Below are positions 6,615 through 10,787 of a DNA stretch of 10,787 nucleotides, in pieces. Source of the stretch: Oscillospiraceae bacterium (lineage in GTDB: Bacteria; Bacillota; Clostridia; Oscillospirales; Ruminococcaceae). Made by a program: the position numbers and the translations under genes. The stretch lies in the NCBI GenBank assembly GCA_017396055.1, contig JAFQND010000310.1, positions 1-10,787 on the forward strand. The letters run 5' to 3'. Numbering within the stretch: position 1 is the stretch's first letter; the number at the start of each line of letters is the position of its first letter. Below the pieces are notes generated by a model. It was not told where the DNA came from and did not search any database. It saw only the letters and a program-made list of their open reading frames with translations.

Positions 6615-7292
6615 TCACATTCTGAACTCGGGCGGCTGTTTTTTCCCGGGGTCAAAGAACTTGCTGTTTTCGGGGCTTTTATGCGACAGGTCGAAATAGA
6701 TCCTGCTGTCTTTGGTCTCTCCCCAGTGTTCCAGCGTTGCCGACTGATCCTGAATCCGGTTGAATGCCTCGCGGAAGAGGGTATTGTGGGCTTCCTCACG
6801 GTTCAGAAGAAAGTCGATCATCTCTTTGACTCCCTTGTCATCGATCTGGCGGTAGAGATGCTGATAGACCACCTTTGCCCGCAGCTCCGCTGCAATATTG
6901 GAAAGGATATCCGCCGCAAGATCACCCGTGACGTTGACATAGGCAGCAGTCCAGAGAAAACCGCTTGCGTTGGCGAGCATCGGTGCGCCGCCGGTGAGGA
7001 TTTTTGCTTCCACATTACCCGGTGCAGTTCCTGCTTTATCGGGATCACAGCCGTTGAGCTGGCTCACCGCAGCTGCCACCATTTCCATATGACAGAGTTC
7101 TTCCGCTGCGATATCCAGAAACAGGTCGCGTACCTCATCGTCGCGGATGCGCATGCTCTGGGCAAAATACTGCATGGCGCTTTTCATTTCTCCCTGCGGG
7201 CCGCCCAGCTGCTCCTGTAAAAGAGCGGCATAGGCAGGGTTGGGCCGTTGGATCTTTACCGGCTGCAGGTATTGTTTTTCGTGTTTGAACAT
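6615..7292 (-). CDS. Manganese catalase family protein (CotJC-like)
   Basis: Di-manganese catalase, which converts hydrogen peroxide to water and oxygen; related CotJC proteins sit in spore coats. 225 residues. All five expected metal ligands are present with family spacing: E35 (QGEMKSAMQY), E65 and H68 (AAEELCHMEM), E136 (AELRAKVVYQ) and H169 (NREEAHNTLF). This matches the E35/E66/H69/E148/H181 pattern of the Lactobacillus plantarum enzyme. The protein is shorter than typical enzymes (about 265-300 residues) and somewhat longer than CotJC, mainly from differences after the second ligand pair and at the C-terminus. Start ATG 7292 has GGAGG at 7-nt spacing inside a hairpin arm. It follows the HIT gene by 59 nt and precedes the SGNH gene by 58 nt. 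Whether it is a cytoplasmic catalase or a coat protein cannot be decided here. Confidence 0.92.
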   Translation of the reverse strand: MFKHEKQYLQPVKIQRPNPAYAALLQEQLGGPQGEMKSAMQYFAQSMRIRDDEVRDLFLDIAAEELCHMEMVAAAVSQLNGCDPDKAGTAPGNVEAKILTGGAPMLANASGFLWTAAYVNVTGDLAADILSNIAAELRAKVVYQHLYRQIDDKGVKEMIDFLLNREEAHNTLFREAFNRIQDQSATLEHWGETKDSRIYFDLSHKSPENSKFFDPGKKQPPEFRM

Positions 7293-7337
7293 AAAAAGAC
7301 CTCCTTTCGGTCGGCTTTTAGCTTTCCCGAAAGGAGG
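7293..7337 (-). terminator. Terminator-like hairpin containing the catalase ribosome site
   Basis: On the minus strand, CCTCCTTTCGG (7337-7327), a 16-nt loop, then CCGAAAGGAGG (7310-7300): a perfect 11-bp stem followed at once by TCTTTTT and the ATG of the manganese catalase gene. It starts 14 nt after the HIT stop codon. It therefore reads both as an intrinsic terminator for ung-HIT and as a fold that buries the catalase Shine-Dalgarno sequence. Confidence 0.75.
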
Positions 7338-7351
7338 CGGGTCATTCGTTT

Positions 7352-7774
7352 TTACAGTGCGGCTTTGATCTTTTCGATGATAGCGGCATATTCCTCGTCG
7401 GTCAGCAGAACAGCGGGGGAGGGATTCATTTCAAAAGTGCTGCCGAAGGAGAGACCGCCCTCATATTTGGGTACGATATGGCAATGGAGATGACCGCCCT
7501 TGTCATTGTACATGCCAAGATTGATCTTTTTGGGATTGAATGCTTTTTTCAGTGCCGCAGATACGGTGCGCATATCCATGGCAAAAGCGGCAGTCTCTTC
7601 GGGAGAGAGATCAAAATACTCGTTGACATGGTCCTTATAGGCGATGATGCAGCGGCCTTCATAGGACTGATTGCGGAAGAGATAGAGGGTGGAAGCGGGG
7701 AGCTCACAGATGGGGATCATGATGTCATGGAGAGCCTGGTTTTCGGTGCAGTACATGCAGGTATTGTCTTTCAT
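7352..7774 (-). CDS. HIT-family protein (histidine triad nucleotide hydrolase-like)
   Basis: Histidine-triad superfamily protein, 140 residues, the normal size for bacterial Hint/Fhit-like enzymes that cleave nucleotide phosphoramidates or dinucleoside polyphosphates. The triad HLHCHIV (95-101) gives H95, H97 and H99, with H97 the expected nucleophile by family rule. An N-terminal CMYC pair (C6, C9) may bind metal together with a downstream histidine, as seen in some HIT proteins. Start ATG 7774 is preceded by AAAGGAAAGGAA at acceptable spacing. It lies 48 nt after ung and 59 nt before the manganese catalase, all on the minus strand, so it is probably co-transcribed with ung. Exact substrate is not readable from sequence. 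Confidence 0.92.
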   Translation of the reverse strand: MKDNTCMYCTENQALHDIMIPICELPASTLYLFRNQSYEGRCIIAYKDHVNEYFDLSPEETAAFAMDMRTVSAALKKAFNPKKINLGMYNDKGGHLHCHIVPKYEGGLSFGSTFEMNPSPAVLLTDEEYAAIIEKIKAAL

Positions 7775-7806
7775 GGGTAAGATTCCTTTCCTTTGTCATT
7801 ATCTCA

Positions 7807-7820
7807 AGCGGCATGCCGCT
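7807..7820. repeat. 14-bp perfect palindrome after ung
   Basis: AGCGGCATGCCGCT, starting 2 nt after the ung stop codon. As RNA it could give a small hairpin of about 5 bp. No T run follows on the minus strand (the next bases are TTGAGATAATG), so it is at most a weak terminator or processing signal between ung and the HIT gene. Confidence 0.5.
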
Positions 7821-7822
7821 CT

Positions 7823-8491
7823 TTATTCAGAGATGCGCCAGTCCATCTGAACGCCGTTTCTGTTGAGAAAATGGGTCGCCGAAGAAAAATGCCGGCAGCC
7901 GAAAAATCCGTTATAGGCAGACAGGGGACTGGGATGTGCTGCGGTCAGGATCAGGTGCCGTCCGCTCTTGATCAGCGGCACCTTCTGTTTTGCGTGGGAA
8001 CCCCACAATAAAAAGACCATCGGCTCTTCCCGTTCATCCAGCAGTTCGATGACCCGGTCGGTAAAATACTCCCAGCCCATGCCCCTGTGAGAAGCAGCCT
8101 GTCCCGCGCGGACGGTCAGGGCAGTGTTCAGAAGCAGTACGCCGTTTTTTGCCCAGTCCACAAGACAGCCGTGGGAGGGAGGGGTCACACCCAGATCGCT
8201 TTGCAGCTCCTTGAAGATATTCTGCAGCGAAGGGGGCGCCGGAACGCCCTTCTGAACCGAAAAAGCAAGGCCATGTGCCTGTCCGGGGCCGTGATAGGGG
8301 TCCTGACCCAGAATGACCACCTTGACGTCTTTATATGCCGTGTATTTCAGCGCGTTGAAGATATCGTACATATCGGGATAAATGGTGCGGGTCTTATACT
8401 CCTGCTTCAGAAACTGCCGCAGTTTCAGATAATATTCTTTTTGGAATTCGCCTTCAAGAAGGTGATCCCAGTCATTGCCGAATTGTACCAT
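7823..8491 (-). CDS. ung: Uracil-DNA glycosylase, family 1
   Basis: Removes uracil from DNA as the first step of base-excision repair in the cytoplasm. 222 residues, full length for bacterial Ung. Catalytic motif GQDPYHGPGQAHG (62-74) carries the water-activating Asp64 and the Tyr66 that blocks thymine; Phe77 follows in GLAFSV for base stacking. LLLNTALTV (119-127) contains the uracil-reading Asn122. HPSPLSAYNGFFG (186-198) provides His186 and the Leu that wedges into the DNA helix. Start ATG 8491 is preceded by AAAGGGGAA. A TTTACT/TACAAT promoter lies upstream at 8533-8561, divergent from the kinase-like gene. First gene of the minus-strand series ung-HIT-catalase-SGNH. No unusual residue seen; identification is secure. 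Confidence 0.98.
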   Translation of the reverse strand: MVQFGNDWDHLLEGEFQKEYYLKLRQFLKQEYKTRTIYPDMYDIFNALKYTAYKDVKVVILGQDPYHGPGQAHGLAFSVQKGVPAPPSLQNIFKELQSDLGVTPPSHGCLVDWAKNGVLLLNTALTVRAGQAASHRGMGWEYFTDRVIELLDEREEPMVFLLWGSHAKQKVPLIKSGRHLILTAAHPSPLSAYNGFFGCRHFSSATHFLNRNGVQMDWRISE

Positions 8492-8532
8492 GCAAATTCC
8501 CCTTTCTTCTGTGGGAATATATCTGTACCTCT

Positions 8533-8561
8533 ATTGTACCGCCGGCGAACGGAAAAGTAAA
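8533..8561 (-). promoter_or_regulatory. Probable promoter of the ung operon
   Basis: On the minus strand, TTTACT (8561-8556), 17-bp spacer, TACAAT (8538-8533). Predicted start is near 8526, giving a leader of about 35 nt. The leader contains a weak inverted repeat ATTCCC/GGGAAT (8496-8518) that partly covers the ung ribosome site. Confidence 0.7.
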
Positions 8562-8584
8562 GCCTGTTTTTTCTTGTCTTTTTC

Positions 8585-8613
8585 TTTACTTTTGACGGGA
8601 AAAAGGGTATAAT
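8585..8613 (+). promoter_or_regulatory. Promoter of the kinase-like gene
   Basis: TTTACT (8585-8590), 17-bp spacer, TATAAT (8608-8613), a perfect -10. The -35 hexamer is identical to that of the divergent ung promoter, and the two -35 boxes are 23 bp apart across a T-rich tract. A TTGACG at 8593-8598 is only 9 bp from the -10 and so unlikely to serve as -35. Confidence 0.78.
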
Positions 8614-8624
8614 GTGTTTAATCT

Positions 8625-8648
8625 GGGGACTTATCAGTATCTGTCCCC
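8625..8648 (+). repeat. Leader inverted repeat before the kinase-like gene
   Basis: GGGGAC, 12 nt, GTCCCC. With a start near 8620 this GC-rich 6-bp stem would lie at the 5' end of the message, ending 6 nt before the GGAGGA ribosome site (8655-8660). It may stabilise the mRNA or be an operator dyad; nothing more can be said from sequence alone. Confidence 0.55.
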
Positions 8649-8669
8649 GTGAACGGAGGATAGACTCCC

Positions 8670-9818
8670 TTGAAAAAGAATGAACTTTTCAAACAGGCCT
8701 ATACCCTGGAAAAAGAGCGGGGATATATCTGTTTGTCCCGTGAGGGAAAGATCCTGTGGGCCAATGAGCCCGCCTCTCAGATGCTGCCCATGCTGATAGA
8801 GGGTCAGAGCGCTGCGGTGGTTTTTCCCGGCTTTGACGCAGGCTGTCTGGGTGATACCTGTCTGCTTCCGCTGACAGGCGGCTTGTGCGCGCGTGTTTCC
8901 CGTTTTGAAGAATCCGATCCGGATGAGATTTTCTATATTGCCGAAATTACCGCCGAGAGCGTCTCTGTCGGAAACATGTCTGATTATATGGCGCTGCTCG
9001 CCATGCAGATGCGTGAGAAGATTGGCCGTATCCGGAGCCTTGTCAGCGAATCCCGCAGCGGCCTTTCGGATATTCAGGCTGACTACAGCGGTAATGTGCC
9101 CCGCCTTGCCGCCGAACTGGACCGTCAGATCACCTGGATCAGCGGTGCCGAAAAGGATTGTGACGCGCTGATGCGCTGTGTGCTGCAGGCGGAGGAGAGT
9201 ATCGCTCCTGACGGAAGAGAAGACGGTGAACAGATGGATATCAGCAGATTCCTGCCCCTGCTGATCCGTGATATCGATCTGCTTATGAAAGAAGACTCTA
9301 TCCCGCTGGAACTGACCTGTGACTGGAATGCGGCCGATTGCGGAAATCTGATCGGCTGCAGCAGAGAACGGTTCGCTCTGGCTTTTCTGGGAATGGTCAG
9401 GATCGCCGCCGTTTCGGCTCTCCTGTGCGGAAGCAACCAGCTTTTCCTGCAGGTCTGGAATGATGACGGCATGTTCGCCATCCGTCTGAGAGACAGAGAA
9501 ACCGATCCCGCACAGCTGGAAGCCTATGAATCGCTGCCGCTCTGTTCCGGTCATCAGCTTCCTACCCCTGCCAATTTTGCCGCCAGAAGGCTCAGACGTC
9601 TGATGGAATCGGTCGAAGGCAGCTGGATGCTGGGACGCACACCGGGCGATGCCGGCTATACGGTACAGCTTCGGTTCCCGCTGCTGCGTGAACTTCCTCC
9701 CACTTTCGAGTGTTCTTCTGCCTATGATTTCAATGCAGGCGAGCCTGCGCCGGGCGAATCCGGACTTCAGGAGATGATCCGCCTGATGCTTTCTTCGCTG
9801 GAAGATGATATGAGATAA
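8670..9818 (+). CDS. Degenerate sensor histidine kinase-like protein (PAS-like, non-canonical)
   Basis: Unrecognised protein of 382 residues laid out like a soluble histidine kinase but without its catalytic motifs. Residues about 15-90 look PAS-like (GYICLSREGKILWANEPASQML at 18-39). Residues about 105-175 are mostly helical where a dimerisation/phosphotransfer helix pair would lie, but no H-E-x-x-N/T-P is present. Residues about 195-345 follow the order of an HATPase domain: DISRFLPLLIRDIDLLMKE, a helix at the N-box position without the expected Asn, an LFLQVWNDDGMFAIRLRDR strand pair, and a final GYTVQLRFPLL. The glycine-rich G boxes are missing. The start is TTG at 8670, with GGAGGA 9 nt upstream; no other start fits. 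No membrane segments or signal peptide. It has its own promoter and a terminator right after the stop, so it is a single-gene unit. It may be a pseudokinase or scaffold; this is inference. Confidence 0.72.
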   Translation: MKKNELFKQAYTLEKERGYICLSREGKILWANEPASQMLPMLIEGQSAAVVFPGFDAGCLGDTCLLPLTGGLCARVSRFEESDPDEIFYIAEITAESVSVGNMSDYMALLAMQMREKIGRIRSLVSESRSGLSDIQADYSGNVPRLAAELDRQITWISGAEKDCDALMRCVLQAEESIAPDGREDGEQMDISRFLPLLIRDIDLLMKEDSIPLELTCDWNAADCGNLIGCSRERFALAFLGMVRIAAVSALLCGSNQLFLQVWNDDGMFAIRLRDRETDPAQLEAYESLPLCSGHQLPTPANFAARRLRRLMESVEGSWMLGRTPGDAGYTVQLRFPLLRELPPTFECSSAYDFNAGEPAPGESGLQEMIRLMLSSLEDDMR

Positions 9819-9821
9819 AAG

Positions 9822-9848
9822 AACTCCCCCTCGTCCGAGGGGGAGTTT
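9822..9848. terminator. Bidirectional intrinsic terminator
   Basis: Stem AACTCCCCCTCG with CGAGGGGGAGTT and a very short loop (functionally about 4 nt), flanked by TTT on the plus side and CTTTT on the minus side. It begins 3 nt after the kinase-like gene's stop and ends 6 nt before the HEPN gene's stop, serving the two convergent transcripts. Confidence 0.92.
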
Positions 9849-9853
9849 GTCGT

Positions 9854-10294
9854 TTAATATGCTTCCCACTGATCCAGCTGGTCTCTGACGCCGAGCCGGT
9901 CAACGATATAATCAAAGACATCTTCTGTCATACTTACCACTTTCGGAATATAAGAATCCTCGATCTCGGTGGGAATATCGGTGGGATAACGCGTTTCAAT
10001 ATAATATTTGTTGAGCTTTGCGCTCTCGTCCAGCCATTGGCTGAAGCGCTTGTCCAGGCTGGTTGCCCGTTTGCAGAGCCAGGTCAGGTTGTGACCATCC
10101 ACACCGTTTCCGGTGCGGGAGAGAATAAAGCCTTTCAGCGCCTTTTCCACACACTGCTGACAGTGAAAGGCGGTGGCGTTGTTCAGCGTATCGTCCTTTG
10201 AGAGAGCCCTTGCAGCCCGCAGGTCATCATAAGCTGCATTGAGCCAGTCGGTATAGCGCCGACTGTCCCGGTTGTTAGTCCGCCGTCTTCCCAT
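9854..10294 (-). CDS. HEPN domain protein
   Basis: All-helical HEPN protein, 146 residues. The family pattern is visible: YTDWLNAAYDDLRAA (14-28), TAFHCQQCVEKALKGFIL (41-58), a GHNLTWL turn (67-73) and YYIETRYP (97-104). Many HEPN proteins paired with a MNT nucleotidyltransferase are RNases with an R-x4-6-H motif. Here the nearest match is R60-x7-H68, one residue longer than the rule, so catalysis is uncertain. ATG 10294 has AAAGGA about 10 nt upstream, and the frame overlaps the end of the MNT-like gene by 20 bp, so the two are translationally linked, with the MNT-like gene first. It is the last gene before the bidirectional terminator. It could be a toxin-antitoxin component or a housekeeping pair; sequence alone does not decide. 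Confidence 0.88.
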   Translation of the reverse strand: MGRRRTNNRDSRRYTDWLNAAYDDLRAARALSKDDTLNNATAFHCQQCVEKALKGFILSRTGNGVDGHNLTWLCKRATSLDKRFSQWLDESAKLNKYYIETRYPTDIPTEIEDSYIPKVVSMTEDVFDYIVDRLGVRDQLDQWEAY

Positions 10295-10586
10295 AGAGTT
10301 TGTGTCCTTTCGTCAGAATAGAGCGGGCGAAGGAATGGGGGTTCTGACCTGCCTCAGTCCATTCCTTTGCCGTATAGACGATTACATCATAGGGAACGGG
10401 ACAATCCAGATGAAGATAGATATCAGACTCGACCGAAGCCTTGTCTTCAGAAGCGGTGACGACACAGAGTTTGAAGCTCGTTGTCTCGCCGTTCAGATCC
10501 ACCTTGCGGCTGTACAGCCAGATCTCTTCCGGAAGACAGAGGGTGACGATCTGTTCCGCCAGTTGATGGACAGCTGAAGTGATCAT
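10275..10586 (-). CDS. Degenerate MNT-type nucleotidyltransferase-like protein
   Basis: Small protein of 103 residues that follows the MNT fold order but has lost its active site. The family motif LFGSRARG...SDIDLLV is here WLYSRKVDLNG (23-33) and TSFKLCVV (36-43): the glycine before the serine is missing, and the two catalytic aspartates correspond to Ser37 and Lys39. Later features remain: the VPYDVIVYTAKEW strand (64-76), including the third-Asp position D67, and a closing helix FARSILTKGHKLYG (86-99). It should therefore not transfer AMP by the known mechanism but may still bind the HEPN partner. ATG 10586 has AAAGGAAG 7 nt upstream. It is 15 nt after the MFS transporter stop and overlaps the HEPN gene by 20 bp. 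Confidence in the fold is moderate; it was assigned by motif order and by partner. Confidence 0.72.
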   Translation of the reverse strand: MITSAVHQLAEQIVTLCLPEEIWLYSRKVDLNGETTSFKLCVVTASEDKASVESDIYLHLDCPVPYDVIVYTAKEWTEAGQNPHSFARSILTKGHKLYGKTAD

Positions 10587-10601
10587 CGGGATCTTCCTTT
10601 C

Positions 10602-10787
10602 TTACGATTTGGTTTTTTCGGCTTCACGCACGGCGGCCCTGAACAGGATCCAGCCGACGACGAACATCACAGCGATGAGGATGACACCGGTACGGGAAGT
10701 ACCGCTCAGCTGGGTGGAGATACCCATCAGCATAGTGCCGGCGAAAGCTGCGCCCTTGCCGAAAATATCAAAGAAGCCGAAATATTC
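10602..10787 (-). CDS. MFS transporter C-terminal end (UMF1/Atg22-like), cut by window edge
   Basis: Last 61 residues of a membrane transporter whose start lies to the right of the window. The visible part begins EYFGFFDIFGKGAAFAG, a signature of the UMF1/Atg22-like branch of the major facilitator superfamily (A-E-[FY]-F-G-[FL]-[FY]-x-x-x-G-K). It then has two hydrophobic stretches (about 12-27 and 34-50 of the visible part) and a short charged tail ending EAEKTKS. The frame is open to base 10787. Only 15 nt separate its stop from the MNT-like gene, with no terminator between, so the three minus-strand genes may share a transcript. Substrates of bacterial members are generally not known. Confidence 0.8.
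   Translation of the reverse strand, partial: EYFGFFDIFGKGAAFAGTMLMGISTQLSGTSRTGVILIAVMFVVGWILFRAAVREAEKTKS

Noticed and set aside
8593..8598. TTGACG as -35 element for the kinase-like gene
   Set aside because: Only 9 bp separate it from TATAAT; TTTACT at 17 bp is the better partner.
8634..9869. A 411-codon open frame on the minus strand across the whole kinase-like gene
   Set aside because: Its translation is rich in H, R, Q and G with no recognisable motif, and it would read through a strong terminator at its start side. The plus-strand gene has promoter, ribosome site and terminator. It is an antisense shadow of biased codon use.
10688..10704. Inverted repeat CGGTAC-GGGAA-GTACCG
   Set aside because: It lies inside the MFS transporter coding sequence, is only 6 bp per arm, and is not placed near any start, stop or promoter. 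Probably chance.

Overview
The window looks like a stretch of chromosome from a low-to-mid GC Firmicute, most likely a gut Clostridia of the Oscillospirales/Ruminococcaceae kind. This is inference from roughly 50-55% GC, strong AGGAGG-type ribosome binding sites, GTG and TTG starts, sigma-A-like promoters and the gene content (BlaI/BlaR1 pair, YtrA-type GntR with an ABC exporter, CotJC/manganese catalase). Thirteen genes account for nearly all of the sequence. Two are cut by the window edges.

Layout. (1) 1-2213, minus strand: a BlaI/MecI-type repressor followed after 1 nt by a BlaR1-type M56 membrane metallopeptidase, whose C-terminus runs off the left edge. (2) 2214-2408: a compact divergent regulatory region. 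It has back-to-back -35/-10 promoters, two BlaI-type dyad operators over the leftward promoter, and one GntR-type palindrome just after the rightward promoter. (3) 2409-5873, plus strand: a YtrA-type GntR repressor, an ABC ATPase and a large ABC permease with a roughly 380-residue soluble C-terminal part, all with overlapping reading frames. A bidirectional terminator follows. (4) 5921-8491, minus strand, transcribed from the right: uracil-DNA glycosylase (ung), a HIT-family protein, a short manganese catalase and an SGNH hydrolase. (5) 8670-9818, plus strand: a TTG-started protein that reads like a badly degenerated sensor histidine kinase, divergent from ung and closed by a second bidirectional terminator. 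(6) 9854-10787, minus strand: the end of an MFS (UMF1/Atg22-like) transporter, then a degenerate MNT nucleotidyltransferase-like protein and a HEPN protein in overlapping frames.

How they may work together. Region 1-3 is a sense-and-respond module. BlaR1/BlaI probably responds to an envelope signal other than, or as well as, beta-lactams, and it shares a promoter region with an autoregulated YtrA-type exporter. Region 4 is a maintenance cluster covering base-excision repair, nucleotide hydrolase and peroxide removal.

The most unusual things I see: (a) two successive junctions in region 4 carry hairpins that pair a CCTCC arm with the next gene's Shine-Dalgarno sequence, each starting exactly 14 nt after the upstream stop codon, which suggests translational coupling; (b) a MNT/HEPN pair whose MNT partner has lost the catalytic GS...DxD residues; (c) a histidine-kinase-like protein without recognisable phospho-acceptor or ATP-binding motifs. 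No tRNA, rRNA, CRISPR array, insertion sequence or phage gene was seen.
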